Counted from the stretch's first letter, positions 1-10,207 are shown. The stretch: DNA of 52,392 nucleotides from Legionellales bacterium (GCA_002722995.1 PBNF01000012.1:1-52392), one strand, 5' to 3'. Notes: generated by a model from the sequence alone, not told the origin. A program made the numbers and translations.

Positions 1-192
1 ATGCACGCATGCCCGGCATCTTGCCTCGCTCTGAATTAGATGACTTCTGTTCGACCTCTGAATTATGTTCAGTCGAGTCTTGTTCCCAGTAACTTCGATT
101 AGCACGCTCAGAGCTCTCTACTGTATTATCACAATGAGAACAACCTTGTGCGCATGCACGCATGCCCGGCATCTTGCCTCGCTCTGAATTAG
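1..192. repeat. 39-bp direct repeat, 153-bp period, at window edge
   Basis: Positions 1-39 and 154-192 are identical. The 153-bp spacing equals 51 codons, so the repeat is in frame with the minus-strand membrane protein and duplicates part of its tail. The repeat contains two GCATGC palindromes. The left copy is cut by the window edge, so the true unit length and copy number cannot be seen. Confidence 0.9.
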
Positions 193-1198
193 GCATTAAA
201 TAACGAAACCCCACCATCGTGCAAGACAAAATACAGCAACCTGCTGAAGTCAACCCGCAGGCAACACTCAGAGGTAAAGTGATGCCAAACCAGCCATTTA
301 CTAAGCATAACATGGCAATATTAAAGCCAAGAGGGATCAATGGATATTTTTGGATTGTTGTAAATAAACAAGGGCATGCAACGACCATGAAATTTAACAA
401 AAAAGATTCAAACCCTTGCATAATAGAAACACCCATCAATGCTTGTTGATAAAAAACCCACCCCCCAGACAAGAGCCCCATCAAACATGAGACACTATAT
501 ACACCTTGCTGATGATTCAAAAAACTAAACCATGATCCAGATGCATTGTCTGTTCTCTCAGTCTGATTTCCCATAAAATGATGCGATACTTTATTTGGAG
601 CATCATATTGACTAAAATTGAATGAGAGCACACACATCGCAAAAGCCAGCATTAAAAATAAAGCACATTCAGCCCATATCTGATTATGAATCAACGGAAT
701 CATTAAAATCCCCAATACGGTTGCAAACTGAGCACACAACCGAACCTTTGATTGAACAAGCCCCTGATTATCTTTATTTAAAAACCCATATAACATTAAA
801 GCGGTTACAACAGTGAACAAGAGCCCCTGAACCCAAACTAAATCTAAATTAAGTAGTGGCCATTTAAATAACTCAGCACACATCAGCACTAAACCAAGTG
901 TAATTAAGATACCCGTATACCTCCGGGATTCTTTCGAGGGAGCACACGTATGACAATTTTCATCAGGGCATGGCATTAAATGCTGACTCAAAGCATATAG
1001 CCCTAAGATTAAACAGACTTCATCTAATTCAAAATGATAGGCAAGCGGTAACGTTAGCCCCAAACTTGAACACAATGGTGTCAATAGCACACAAAAACTC
1101 ATGCCCCAGTGAAGTAATACCATCATCACTATAATTGATTCAAATGAAGGCCATTGGAAGCGTTTTTTTTGGGCTACTTTTTCTATAAAGGCAATCAT
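1..1198 (-). CDS. Polytopic membrane protein with repeated Cys-containing tail (3' end outside window)
   Basis: The frame is open from an ATG at 1198 to the window edge: 399 codons without a stop, so the gene is partial. A textbook AGGAGG (complement of 1204-1209) lies 5 nt upstream of the ATG. Several hydrophobic segments follow (about residues 22-50, 60-72, 95-112, 122-140, 155-193, 235-250, 262-334). A cytosolic-looking tail from about 335 holds a CSHC motif (353-356) and a 12-residue sequence at 337-348 that recurs exactly at 388-399, a 51-residue period. A Cys-Pro-Cys triplet sits in a hydrophobic segment at 275-277, and C77, C82 and C85 form a small Cys cluster in a loop. CPC in a membrane helix and CxxC near NTVE recall heavy-metal P-type ATPases, but no phosphorylation (DKTGT) or ATP-binding motif is seen in the visible part. 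I do not recognise the family; a metal-related role is only a guess. Confidence 0.8.
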   Translation of the reverse strand, partial: MIAFIEKVAQKKRFQWPSFESIIVMMVLLHWGMSFCVLLTPLCSSLGLTLPLAYHFELDEVCLILGLYALSQHLMPCPDENCHTCAPSKESRRYTGILITLGLVLMCAELFKWPLLNLDLVWVQGLLFTVVTALMLYGFLNKDNQGLVQSKVRLCAQFATVLGILMIPLIHNQIWAECALFLMLAFAMCVLSFNFSQYDAPNKVSHHFMGNQTERTDNASGSWFSFLNHQQGVYSVSCLMGLLSGGWVFYQQALMGVSIMQGFESFLLNFMVVACPCLFTTIQKYPLIPLGFNIAMLCLVNGWFGITLPLSVACGLTSAGCCILSCTMVGFRYLMPNSERGKMPGMRACAQGCSHCDNTVESSERANRSYWEQDSTEHNSEVEQKSSNSERGKMPGMRA

Positions 1199-1293
1199 AG
1201 AAACCTCCTAAGTCACAAGTAATAAAGAAATGTACTCAAGCTCAATTTTACTCAACTCGACCCACTGTAGAGGCCTAGAAGGAATTCAAGGCA

Positions 1294-1381
1294 CGGAGAG
1301 AGAGGGATTCGAACCCTCGATGGGGGGTTGCCCCATACTCCCTTAGCAGGGGAGCGCCTTCAGCCACTCGGCCACCTCTCC
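1294..1381 (-). tRNA. tRNA-Ser (anticodon GCU)
   Basis: Read on the minus strand this folds as an 88-nt class II tRNA. The acceptor is GGAGAGG paired with UCUCUCC (one G-U at the base), followed by discriminator G. The anticodon stem CUCCC/GGGAG carries a loop with anticodon GCU, which reads AGC and AGU. A long variable arm (GUAUGGGGCAACCCCCCAUC) and a TUCGAAU T-loop are present. CCA is not encoded. Lying just downstream of csrA is the usual place for a serine tRNA in gammaproteobacteria. Confidence 0.96.
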
Positions 1382-1392
1382 AGACATGTTCG

Positions 1393-1421
1393 AGCATAAC
1401 ATAAGCAAACATATTGAACAA
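1393..1421 (-). promoter_or_regulatory. Sigma70-type promoter for tRNA-Ser
   Basis: On the minus strand, TTGTTC (1416-1421) and TATGCT (1393-1398) are separated by exactly 17 nt. This would start transcription about 5 nt upstream of the mature tRNA 5' end at 1381. Confidence 0.55.
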
Positions 1422-1450
1422 TTCTTAATGTTATGATCTTGAATACAAAA

Positions 1451-1642
1451 TTAATCTAATTCAGATTGATCTTCGTCTCGTTCTGATAAAATACGCTGGT
1501 AAATTTCTTCACGGTGTACCGTCACATCACGTGGTGCATCAATTCCAATACGAATTTGATGTCCACGAACACCCAGCACTGTTAGCTTGATATCATCACC
1601 AATAATCAGCGTTTCCCCCACCCGCCTCGTTAAAATTAACAT
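1451..1642 (-). CDS. csrA: Carbon storage regulator CsrA (RsmA)
   Basis: This 63-aa protein matches the CsrA family along its whole length. It starts [12 protein letters not shown], has the central [10 protein letters not shown] stretch and keeps the RNA-contacting Arg44 in VHREEI. CsrA is a homodimeric RNA-binding protein that recognises GGA in hairpin loops of mRNA leaders, usually blocking ribosome access. Small RNAs with many GGA hairpins titrate it. The Shine-Dalgarno AAGGAG lies 8 nt upstream of the ATG. It follows lysC by 150 nt and precedes tRNA-Ser, the order seen in Pseudomonas and related groups. Its likely antagonist RNA is in the same window at 14053-14333. Confidence 0.98.
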   Translation of the reverse strand: MLILTRRVGETLIIGDDIKLTVLGVRGHQIRIGIDAPRDVTVHREEIYQRILSERDEDQSELD

Positions 1643-1731
1643 TTAAAGATTCTCCTTGTGATCAGAATCACTGTTCAACAATCGTTATACTCGATAAAGT
1701 GAGGATGTGATGCAACCTGACTTATTGGGCG

Positions 1732-1760
1732 ATTGTATTTTGTTTTCCAAATAAAATCAA
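1732..1760 (-). promoter_or_regulatory. Sigma70-type promoter for csrA
   Basis: On the minus strand, TTGATT (1755-1760) and TACAAT (1732-1737) are 17 nt apart, in the gap between lysC and csrA. Transcription would begin near 1725 and give a leader of about 80 nt before the csrA ATG. This suggests csrA can be transcribed independently of alaS-lysC. Confidence 0.6.
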
Positions 1761-1792
1761 TAGCTTTGCAAAATAAAATATCAATTTTCACC

Positions 1793-3052
1793 CTATCCCT
1801 TTATAGATGATACCCCTTCTTCAAACAAAGCTTCAGATTTAGTGAAATTTTTATTTAAATGAAGCATTAACAGATCATGCCACTGTTGCGCCAATATTAA
1901 GGCCTCAGATTGTTCAACCAAATAGGTGAGTCTTTGCGCTGTATTCAATCGACGCAATGGGATCACTTGAATCGATTCTGCAACACGCTCGGCTGTTTCA
2001 AAAAGGGCTTGCATTGGATTAAACACGAGTGATACACGAGACAACCCTGTTCGCAGGGTATATTGAATTCCAGCCGCATTCAACGCTTCTAAACACCACA
2101 GATGATGGGCCTCTTGAAGCACCATCACCCAACAACGAACTTGTCCTGCATAAACAGCCGTACCCAACAAATCAACACAGACCCCATGTAATCGAAATCT
2201 TTGCAACAACCGATTTAATGCTCCTTCATCTTCAACATGAGTCAAATGGATTTCTGTCACTGATGAATCAATAACAACCCCTCTTAAATCACACTCTAAA
2301 TGATCCCCTGAAATACTCAAACGCGTCCCTTCAGATTGGGCATGCTGAGCCGCATGTATAGACAAACTCACCTGATGATTCAAAGCATATTCAACAGCTA
2401 AAGGCTGCATGACTTGAGCCCCCAATTCTGAAAACAATAACATTGAAGACATTGAAGCCATGGGTAACTGCTTTGCTCCTTCAATCACACGAGGATCAGC
2501 CGTATAAACCCCTTCAACATCTGTATAAATTAAACACCGAACGCTTAATGCATGCGCTAGTACAACCGCTGTTAAATCAGACCCTCCACGCCCTAAAGTC
2601 GTTACCTGCCCTTGAGGGGATACCCCTTGATAACCTGTCACAACCGGAATCACACCGACTTGCAACGCATGCTGCAATGACTTCACTTCAACTGATTCAA
2701 TCTTAGCTTGGCCATGACATGCGTCGGTATAAAGCCCTGCCGCTCCACCTGAGTAGACTCTCGCCTGAAGACCCAATGCCTTTAAAGCAATCGCCATCAA
2801 TGCACATGATTGTTGCTCGCCCACAGAGAGCAACACATCTAGCGCAGCTAAATCGGGCTCTTTTGAGAGGGCATAGGCTGCATTCATGAGCTTGTCAGTT
2901 GCATCACCCATCGCAGACAAGACCAATACCACCTGCACATTATGCTCGACTTGGTAGGCCTGTGTTTTCAAAGCAATGGCTTGAATACGCTCAAAAGAGC
3001 TGAGTGAAGTTCCCCCATATTTGTGAACTTCAATGTTTGGCATGCTGCTCAT
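1793..3052 (-). CDS. lysC: Aspartate kinase
   Basis: Aspartokinase phosphorylates L-aspartate, the first step to lysine, threonine, methionine and diaminopimelate. At 419 aa it has the length of the monofunctional LysC of Pseudomonas type (lysC-alpha/beta), not of a fusion with homoserine dehydrogenase. Motifs visible: KYGGTS at residues 11-16 (family usually KFGGTS), TLGRGGSDLTA near 152-162, and YTDVEGVYTADPR near 176-188. The C-terminal half, from about 265, corresponds to the two ACT domains used for feedback inhibition, but it is more divergent than the kinase domain. The gene overlaps the end of alaS by 23 nt if ATG 3052 is used; a second ATG at 3043 (MPNIEVHKYGG) is equally plausible. 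An alaS-lysC-csrA order is typical of non-enteric gammaproteobacteria. Confidence 0.95.
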   Translation of the reverse strand: MSSMPNIEVHKYGGTSLSSFERIQAIALKTQAYQVEHNVQVVLVLSAMGDATDKLMNAAYALSKEPDLAALDVLLSVGEQQSCALMAIALKALGLQARVYSGGAAGLYTDACHGQAKIESVEVKSLQHALQVGVIPVVTGYQGVSPQGQVTTLGRGGSDLTAVVLAHALSVRCLIYTDVEGVYTADPRVIEGAKQLPMASMSSMLLFSELGAQVMQPLAVEYALNHQVSLSIHAAQHAQSEGTRLSISGDHLECDLRGVVIDSSVTEIHLTHVEDEGALNRLLQRFRLHGVCVDLLGTAVYAGQVRCWVMVLQEAHHLWCLEALNAAGIQYTLRTGLSRVSLVFNPMQALFETAERVAESIQVIPLRRLNTAQRLTYLVEQSEALILAQQWHDLLMLHLNKNFTKSEALFEEGVSSIKG

Positions 3053-5651
3053 CCAATGACTTTAATTTAAACTCAATCCAATGCTGAATAGATGAACACA
3101 TCTCTTTTGAAAAAGAATCAATGACACCTTGCGCAAAATCAGGACGACCGCCCCCAGAACCGGAGTATTCAGAAGTAATCCAAGCTAACAAAGTTTTAGC
3201 GGTTAACACTGTATGCAACGATTGAGAGACTGCACATACAATCGATGTACGAGATTGAGCAGGCGCCATTAACACCATAATATAATGTGATGAAAGGGCT
3301 TTAACTTCATCCGCAAGCCTCCTAAGTAACTTCACATCGTCGAGTTCAATAGATTCAACAATGATAGAGACCCCCTTGATCACAATTGCATCACCGAACC
3401 ATTGAGTGACTTGATGAGCATGTAAATTCGCTTTTAATTCGTCTACTGTTTTTTCTAACATCACACATTTGGACTGTAAGCCTTTAATTTTTGGAATAAA
3501 TTCATCTTGCGTGACACCTAATATACTTGAAGATTCATCCAATAGCGCATGCATACGATTTGCATATTGATAGGCTTGTGTACGAGTCACTGCCTCAATC
3601 CTTCGAATGCCTGAAGCAATACCCACTGATTGAGTGATCAAGAATACGCCTACTTGAGCCGTTGATTTTAAATGTGTCCCTCCGCACAATTCTTTCGAAC
3701 ACGTTCCATAACTCACAACCCGAACCTTATCTGAATACTTTTCATTAAATAAAGCTAAAGCCCCAGCTGCTTGGGCCTCTTCAATTGACAGAGTTTCCAC
3801 GGTCCCCACTAAGTCCTCAGCAATCCAATCATTCACTTGCTGTTCAATCATTTGACATTGCTCTGTTGTCAGCGCTTTAGGGTAAGCAAAATCAAATCTA
3901 AGTCGATCAGCATCGACCAATGAACCTTTTTGAACCACTTGATCACCTAAATGCAACCTTAACGCAGCATGCAATAAGTGAGTCGCTGTATGATTGGCCA
4001 TGGCATCCCAACGATCGGGATCTACGACTGCATCAAACGTTTGACTGACCTCAACACGACCTGATTCAACATATCCAAAATGAAGAATAACCCCTGCTTG
4101 TTTTTGAGTATCTGTCACAACAAACACCCCTGAATCTGAAGACAAATGGCCTTGATCACCCACTTGCCCCCCTCCTTCAGGATAAAAAGGCGTTTGATTC
4201 AATACCACCACACCTTGTTCGCGGGGCATCAAAGCTTTTACAGCCACGCCTTCTTTGAACAGTTTAAGCACTGAAACCTGAGCAACTAAAGATTCATAGC
4301 CTGTAAATGCTGTTTCTTTAATGTCTTGAAGTGCTAAAGTGACCGACTTAAAACGTTGCGCTGATTGCGCGCGTTCACGCTGCATCGCCATACATCGATC
4401 AAATTCTTCAACATCAACACTCACGCCATGCTCTAAAAGAATATCTTGCGTCAGATCTAAAGGAAAACCATGCGTGTCATGCAGTTGAAACGCAATATCC
4501 CCGGGGAAAACTTGGTCTTTCACAGCGGCTAGAGCTGTTGTTAATACGAACATTCCTTGATGAATCGTGGATTCAAAACGCTGAGACTCCAATCGCAATA
4601 CTTCCTGAATCATCATACGATTTGACCAAGCTTCAGGATACAAGACATCTGCTTGCATTAACTTTAAACAAGGTTCAACCAATTGATCTAAGAAAGTATG
4701 CCGACACCCGGCTTGATAAGCATACCGTATGGCTCGACGAATGATACGGCGCAAAACATAACCGCGCCCCTCATGACTGGGCGTGACACCTTCAGCAATC
4801 AAGAACACCATTGCACGTATGTGATCTGCAATCACACGGGAACCTATGTCAGAGAGCTTCTCAGATACCTCTAAAGCTGAATGAATAGATTGAATTAAGC
4901 CCTTGAAAATATCAATATCATAGTTATCATGCACACCCTGCATCACCGCAGCAATGCGTTCCAGCCCCATGCCCGTGTCCACACAGGGCTTTGGCAAATC
5001 AAGCCGTGTCCCATCAGCCTGCAAGTTATATTGCATGAACACCAAATTCCAAATTTCAACAAAACGATCTCCTTCAGCATCAGGCGATCCAGGGGGGCCT
5101 CCTGCAACTTCAGTCCCATGGTCATAGAAAATTTCAGTACATGGCCCACAAGGCCCAACTTCACCCATTGACCAAAAGTTGTCTTCAGCACCACAACGAA
5201 TAATACGATCAAGCGCCACCCCAATATGCTCATGCCATATTCGAGCACTTTCATCATCTGTCTCAAAGACAGTAATCCATAGTTTATCTGCAGGCAGTTC
5301 AAGTACTTCTGTTAGAAAGGTCCAAGCATGTTGTATTGCTTCTAACTTAAAGTAAGCACCAAAACTAAAGTTACCTAACATTTCAAAAAATGTATGGTGG
5401 CGTGCAGTATACCCCACTTGTGTGAGGTCATTGTGCTTGCCTCCAGCACGCATACAGCGCTGGGAAGAAACCATCATTGACGCTCGTGGCTCTTCAAGGC
5501 CCTGAAAACAAGATTTGAAAGGAACCATGCCTGCGTTTGTAAACAATAAGGTGGGATCTGATTGAGGCACTAACGGACCGCTAGGCTGCTCAAGATGAGA
5601 TTGAGCAGTAAAATAATCGATAAATTTTTGACGAATTGTACCCGTATCCAT
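3030..5651 (-). CDS. alaS: Alanine--tRNA ligase
   Basis: Charges tRNA-Ala with alanine and removes mischarged serine and glycine. The 873 aa match the usual full length (about 875). The N-terminal class II core is clear (residue 10 onward, LFTNAGMVPFK). The editing domain shows HTATH near 555 and CGGTH near 655. The C-terminal DHHA1-like end carries SGGGRPDFAQG. I chose ATG 5651 (MDTGTIRQKF) because a GAGG Shine-Dalgarno lies 11 nt upstream; the in-frame TTG at 5666 has no such site. The 3' end overlaps lysC, so the two are probably co-transcribed and translationally coupled. Confidence 0.98.
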   Translation of the reverse strand: MDTGTIRQKFIDYFTAQSHLEQPSGPLVPQSDPTLLFTNAGMVPFKSCFQGLEEPRASMMVSSQRCMRAGGKHNDLTQVGYTARHHTFFEMLGNFSFGAYFKLEAIQHAWTFLTEVLELPADKLWITVFETDDESARIWHEHIGVALDRIIRCGAEDNFWSMGEVGPCGPCTEIFYDHGTEVAGGPPGSPDAEGDRFVEIWNLVFMQYNLQADGTRLDLPKPCVDTGMGLERIAAVMQGVHDNYDIDIFKGLIQSIHSALEVSEKLSDIGSRVIADHIRAMVFLIAEGVTPSHEGRGYVLRRIIRRAIRYAYQAGCRHTFLDQLVEPCLKLMQADVLYPEAWSNRMMIQEVLRLESQRFESTIHQGMFVLTTALAAVKDQVFPGDIAFQLHDTHGFPLDLTQDILLEHGVSVDVEEFDRCMAMQRERAQSAQRFKSVTLALQDIKETAFTGYESLVAQVSVLKLFKEGVAVKALMPREQGVVVLNQTPFYPEGGGQVGDQGHLSSDSGVFVVTDTQKQAGVILHFGYVESGRVEVSQTFDAVVDPDRWDAMANHTATHLLHAALRLHLGDQVVQKGSLVDADRLRFDFAYPKALTTEQCQMIEQQVNDWIAEDLVGTVETLSIEEAQAAGALALFNEKYSDKVRVVSYGTCSKELCGGTHLKSTAQVGVFLITQSVGIASGIRRIEAVTRTQAYQYANRMHALLDESSSILGVTQDEFIPKIKGLQSKCVMLEKTVDELKANLHAHQVTQWFGDAIVIKGVSIIVESIELDDVKLLRRLADEVKALSSHYIMVLMAPAQSRTSIVCAVSQSLHTVLTAKTLLAWITSEYSGSGGGRPDFAQGVIDSFSKEMCSSIQHWIEFKLKSLDEQHAKH

Positions 5652-5993
5652 AACTTTCACCCTCAATCAACTCGACCACACACTAACAGAAATTAAAATA
5701 AAGCTAAAGGGATATCCCATCGAAATCACCTTCTCAATAAAGCATTCGACCCCTAAAATTAAACAGACATAAAACAAGTCTTTAAAAAAGACCCCATACT
5801 CAAAACAACAGCCCCTTAACATTCGATTGAATCGATCAAGCCAGAAGCATATCTAACAATAAGCCCGATAGTTTACAACGTTGGCCCACCTTCTGTTCAA
5901 AGCCCACCCATCAAAATTTTAATTAGAAACACAAGACAATAGGGCCTTTAGCTGTTGGGAAGAAGCATCATCAATACAAGTCTTCAGAAGCGA
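5652..5993. other. 342-bp spacer between recX and alaS
   Basis: Genes on both sides are on the minus strand. I see no convincing open frame, strong terminator or RNA fold. The alaS promoter should lie here, but no -35/-10 pair stands out clearly enough to mark. Confidence 0.5.
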
Positions 5994-6434
5994 TTAATCC
6001 CGTCTATCTTTAAGAATAGATTGAATGAGGTCTTGATTAAAACCACGACGCAATAGCGCCTGAAACCCTTGTTTATCAACATAATCAGAAGTCATGAGGC
6101 GCTTAGATAACCACCGTTGCCCAGACATCACCCAATCATCATGAGAAATACTAGACACACTCTGATCAATAAGGCTAGGCGTTATTTTTTTGAGCTTTAA
6201 TTGGTATTCGATATATAAAGGCCCCCAACCAGCACGATGCTTTACTTCGACAAAATGTTCGGCAAAACGTCGATCACTTTGAAGGCCTTGATCCTGACAA
6301 GCGTTTAAGACTTCATAACATATTGATTCAGGCCAAGCTCGCTGCAATAATTTCTGCAACAACTCAGCACTCGAGTGCTCTCTACGAACCAACAATCGAA
6401 CTGCACAAGCATATACAGTCTCATAATCTGACAT
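5994..6434 (-). CDS. recX: Regulatory protein RecX
   Basis: RecX binds RecA filaments and limits RecA recombinase and co-protease activity. The 146 aa are the expected size. The sequence shows the repeated three-helix pattern of the family: RREHSSAELLQKL near residues 17-29, DRRFAEHFVEVKHRAGWGP near 55-73, and a C-terminal GFQALLRRGFNQDLI segment. The gene starts 3 nt after the recA stop, the standard recA-recX arrangement, so it is read from the recA promoter. The family is variable in sequence, but position and length settle the call. Confidence 0.92.
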   Translation of the reverse strand: MSDYETVYACAVRLLVRREHSSAELLQKLLQRAWPESICYEVLNACQDQGLQSDRRFAEHFVEVKHRAGWGPLYIEYQLKLKKITPSLIDQSVSSISHDDWVMSGQRWLSKRLMTSDYVDKQGFQALLRRGFNQDLIQSILKDRRD

Positions 6435-6437
6435 CGA

Positions 6438-7481
6438 TTATGAACGCTCGTTTTCAGCCTCATGGTCTACAGAATCATTTTGAGCCACCTGAGCATCCGG
6501 CATTAATTGAGCACGAATTTGAGACTCGAGCGTTTCAAATAATTCTGGTTGATTTAACAATGCTTCTCGAACCTTATCTTTCCCTTGACCTAAACGTTCA
6601 CCTTGATAACTATACCAAGCCCCCGATTTATCGATTAAGCCACAACTTACACCTAGATCAATCACTTCGCCGGCTCTAGAAATACCTGCACCATACAAGA
6701 TATCAAATTGAGTTTGCTTGAAAGGAGGTGCCATTTTATTCTTGATCACTTTAACTCGAGTTTCATTGCCTAAAATCTCATCACCTTTTTTAATTGAACC
6801 TATACGACGAATATCTAAACGAACGGAAGAGTAAAACTTCAATGCGTTCCCCCCTGTTGTTGTTTCAGGATTACCAAACATCACTCCGATTTTCATACGA
6901 ATTTGGTTAATAAAGATCACCAATGTATTCGATCGCTTAATATTAGCAGTCAATTTACGCAAGGCTTGAGACATCAATCGAGCTTGTAACCCCATATGCT
7001 GATCACCCATTTCGCCTTCAATTTCAGCTTTAGGCGTTAAAGCCGCCACTGAGTCTACTACAACAATATCCACAGCACCTGAACGCACTAACATATCTGT
7101 AATTTCAAGCGCTTGCTCACCGGTATCAGGCTGGGACAATAATAAATCATCAATTGATACGCCTAACTTTTTGGCATACGTTGGGTCAACTGCATGCTCT
7201 GCATCAATGAAAGCAGCTGTTCCACCCGCAGCTTGACAGGCTGCAATTGCATGTAACGTTAACGTTGTTTTACCAGAAGATTCAGGCCCAAAAATTTCAA
7301 CGATTCGACCTTTAGGCAACCCACCGATCCCCAGAGCGATGTCTAACCCTAATGAGCCCGTTGAAATAACTGGCACATCAGCGACAGGACGTGCTCCCAT
7401 CAACATTAAAGCACCGCTACCAAACTGACGGTCAATTTGGCTCATCGCCATTTCTAGTGCTTTTTGTTTCTCTACAGACAT
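6438..7481 (-). CDS. recA: Recombinase RecA
   Basis: RecA forms ATP-dependent filaments on single-stranded DNA for strand exchange and recombinational repair. The 347-aa protein carries the Walker A motif GPESSGKTT (65-73), the FIDAEHA segment near 94-100, the Walker B stretch [12 protein letters not shown], and the loop regions [16 protein letters not shown] and [22 protein letters not shown]. The start has a clear AAGGAG at suitable spacing. The 188-bp gap to divergent mutS lacks a recognisable Escherichia-type LexA box: the nearest CTG...CAG pair has the wrong spacing. DNA-damage control by a canonical LexA is therefore not evident here. Confidence 0.99.
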   Translation of the reverse strand: MSVEKQKALEMAMSQIDRQFGSGALMLMGARPVADVPVISTGSLGLDIALGIGGLPKGRIVEIFGPESSGKTTLTLHAIAACQAAGGTAAFIDAEHAVDPTYAKKLGVSIDDLLLSQPDTGEQALEITDMLVRSGAVDIVVVDSVAALTPKAEIEGEMGDQHMGLQARLMSQALRKLTANIKRSNTLVIFINQIRMKIGVMFGNPETTTGGNALKFYSSVRLDIRRIGSIKKGDEILGNETRVKVIKNKMAPPFKQTQFDILYGAGISRAGEVIDLGVSCGLIDKSGAWYSYQGERLGQGKDKVREALLNQPELFETLESQIRAQLMPDAQVAQNDSVDHEAENERS

Positions 7482-7669
7482 TCTAAAACTCCTTCATACC
7501 ATTTATGACTAAAATTAATCACTCTATTAAATCAAAAATATGTAACCACGCCTAGATTAAAATCACATTTTAATCCGCTTGAATAAAATCATGTTATCAT
7601 ATCCTTCAACTCAACAAACATTACAGTATCTTCTGGACACCTCTGTCAGACTTCCATAAGATAGATCTT

Positions 7670-10207
7670 ATGAATACACAGACTGCTTCACATACCCCCA
7701 TGATGCAACAATACCTGAAGATCAAGGCAGAGCACCCTGATCATTTATTGTTCTATCGTTTAGGTGATTTTTATGAACTATTTTTTGAAGATGCTAAAAC
7801 AGCAGCTTCAGCGCTTGATATCACCTTAACTCAACGAGGCCAAGCCCAAAATACACCTATTCCTATGGCAGGGGTGCCTTATCATGCAGCAGATCAGTAT
7901 ATTGGCCGATTACTCAAACAAGGTTTTTCAATTGCAATTTGTGAACAAGTCGGTGAGCCAGGACAGTCAAAAGGACCTGTAGAGCGTGCAGTCAAACGCA
8001 TCATCACTCCAGGAACACTGAGTGACGAACAATTCCTCACCCATGACACTGAAACTATTTTATTAGCAGCCACACAAGATTCAACCGGTATTGGTTTGGC
8101 TTGGCTTGATTTATCAGCAGGACGCTTTCACTTGATGACACTTGACCATCTCCAAGATTATCATAACGAGATGGCTCGCATTGCACCTGCAGAATGCTTG
8201 GTTTCAGAAGGGGAAACATCACTTTACCCCCCCACTCCTCACCTTGCACTGACAAAACGCCCCCCTTGGGAATTTGAATATGACACCGCAAAACGCTTAC
8301 TGTGCCAACAATTCAAATGCAAAGATTTAAGCGGATTTGATTGTGAAAATGCTTCTATTGCTATTTGCGCTGCAGGCGCATTACTACAGTATGTTCAACA
8401 TACCCAACGTCAAGCAATCCCTCACTTAAATGGCTTAACTCGGATCCAACGAGCTGATTATCTACAAATTGATGCAAATACCCGCCTGCATTTAAATCTA
8501 ACCGATCATCCACAAGCCCAGCATACACTTTATGCTGTTTTAAACCATACGTATACCGGCATGGGTAAACGCCTCCTTAAACGCTGGATTCATCAACCTC
8601 CACATGCACCCAATCTTTCTCAACAACGCTTGAATGCCATCACGGCACTCTTGCAAATGAAGGATCTCCCTGCTTTGCATACCACTCTCAATGGTATTGC
8701 TGATATTGAGCGGATCTTAGGCCGCATTGCACTGATGAGCGCACGCCCCAAGGACTTAGAACAGCTCCAATACTCATTGGCTCAGTTACCTACATTAACC
8801 TCACTCTTAGAGCCACTGCCTGAACTCAAACCCTTTACTCAAGATTTAGCTTGCTTTGAAGCACTACAGACTCAATTAGCACGCGCCATTGTTGACAATC
8901 CACCTCAACTGATTCGTGAAGGTGGCGTGATTGCGCCTGGCTTTGATACAACCTTGGATGAACTTAGAGCCTTCAGCCAAAATAGTACAGAGCTGCTAAG
9001 AACCATCGAACAACAAGAACGAGAAAAAACGGGTCTCACTCAGCTCAAAATTGGCTTCAATCGCGTGCATGGCTACTACTTTGAACTCTCAAAAGCTCAA
9101 GCAGAACATGCGCCTGCACATTTTCAAAGACGCCAAACATTGAAACACACAGAACGTTACATCACCCCTGAATTAAAGACATTTGAAGACAAAGCCCTCT
9201 CTGCTCAAGCTAAAGCTCTCTCACAAGAGAAAGCCCTATATCAACAACTTTTGACCGATATATGCCCGGACATTCCAGCTTTACAAGCCACTGCACACAG
9301 CATTGCAATGATTGACACTCTAAGCAGCTTGGCCATCGCCGCAACTCAATATAATTGGTCTCGACCTGAACGCTCACAAGACCCTATCATTGAAATTCAT
9401 CAGGGCAAACATCCTATTGTATCGACTCAACCTGATCAAACCTTTATTCCAAATGACTGCATACTCAATACAACACAAACCATGCAATGCATCACTGGCC
9501 CTAACATGGGGGGTAAATCTACTTACATGCGACAAGTGGCATTGATCACCCTGTTAGCACATTTAGGCAGCTATGTCCCTGCACAATCAGCAAAGATAGG
9601 AACCTTTGATCGTATTTTTACACGAATTGGTGCACATGATGACTTAGCTTCAGGTCGCTCAACCTTTATGGTTGAAATGACAGAAACCGCACAAATTTTA
9701 AATAATGCTTCCGCTCAAAGTTTAGTTTTAATCGATGAGATTGGACGAGGCACCAGCACCTATGATGGAATGGCCTTAGCCTTTGCCGTTGCAACGGCTT
9801 TGATCAAAATGAGATGCAAAACATTGTTCTCCACACATTATTTTGAACTGACGCAACTGGCTGATCAGCATCCGACACTCAAGAACTACCACTTAACCGC
9901 TCAAGCTTATGAAGATCGAATCATTTTTAAATATCAAGTACAACCAGGGCCTGCTAATCAAAGCTATGGTATTCAAGTCGCTCAACTCGCTGGGCTTCCG
10001 CCAGCCGTTATCAAAACTGCACAGCATCAACTGACACATATGGCCCAGCCCACTCAACAACACTTACCACTGAATCAAACACCATCCCCTTCAAGCACAG
10101 TTCACCCCATGGTGGAAGACCTCTGCGCATTAAATCTAGATGACCTCACTGCAAGAAAAGCACTTGAATTACTCTATCAATGGCATTCAAAATACGCATC
10201 ATCCTAA
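7670..10207 (+). CDS. mutS: DNA mismatch repair protein MutS
   Basis: MutS recognises mismatches and, with MutL, starts strand-specific repair. At 845 aa it is full length. The mismatch-probing Phe-x-Glu is in [11 protein letters not shown] near residues 33-43. The ATPase domain has Walker [14 protein letters not shown] from about 610, the Walker B/signature run [14 protein letters not shown], and STHYFEL. A C-terminal linker and helical tail follow. The gene is divergent from recA. The Shine-Dalgarno is weak (AAGATAG before ATCTT-ATG). No odd feature was seen. Confidence 0.98.
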   Translation: MNTQTASHTPMMQQYLKIKAEHPDHLLFYRLGDFYELFFEDAKTAASALDITLTQRGQAQNTPIPMAGVPYHAADQYIGRLLKQGFSIAICEQVGEPGQSKGPVERAVKRIITPGTLSDEQFLTHDTETILLAATQDSTGIGLAWLDLSAGRFHLMTLDHLQDYHNEMARIAPAECLVSEGETSLYPPTPHLALTKRPPWEFEYDTAKRLLCQQFKCKDLSGFDCENASIAICAAGALLQYVQHTQRQAIPHLNGLTRIQRADYLQIDANTRLHLNLTDHPQAQHTLYAVLNHTYTGMGKRLLKRWIHQPPHAPNLSQQRLNAITALLQMKDLPALHTTLNGIADIERILGRIALMSARPKDLEQLQYSLAQLPTLTSLLEPLPELKPFTQDLACFEALQTQLARAIVDNPPQLIREGGVIAPGFDTTLDELRAFSQNSTELLRTIEQQEREKTGLTQLKIGFNRVHGYYFELSKAQAEHAPAHFQRRQTLKHTERYITPELKTFEDKALSAQAKALSQEKALYQQLLTDICPDIPALQATAHSIAMIDTLSSLAIAATQYNWSRPERSQDPIIEIHQGKHPIVSTQPDQTFIPNDCILNTTQTMQCITGPNMGGKSTYMRQVALITLLAHLGSYVPAQSAKIGTFDRIFTRIGAHDDLASGRSTFMVEMTETAQILNNASAQSLVLIDEIGRGTSTYDGMALAFAVATALIKMRCKTLFSTHYFELTQLADQHPTLKNYHLTAQAYEDRIIFKYQVQPGPANQSYGIQVAQLAGLPPAVIKTAQHQLTHMAQPTQQHLPLNQTPSPSSTVHPMVEDLCALNLDDLTARKALELLYQWHSKYASS

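Noticed and set aside
1-192. CRISPR array
   Set aside because: Only two visible copies, a 114-bp gap between them, and the sequence is in frame within a protein gene.
219-816. Two plus-strand open frames (219-449 and 622-816)
   Set aside because: They run antisense to the long edge-truncated membrane protein, which has a strong Shine-Dalgarno and hydrophobic segments; the plus-strand frames have neither.
4943-5302. A 119-codon frame on the minus strand in another phase
   Set aside because: It is a shadow inside alaS, whose sequence in this stretch is well conserved.
7634-7650. CTG...CAG inverted pair resembling a LexA box
   Set aside because: The spacing is 11 nt instead of 10 and the inner bases do not match.
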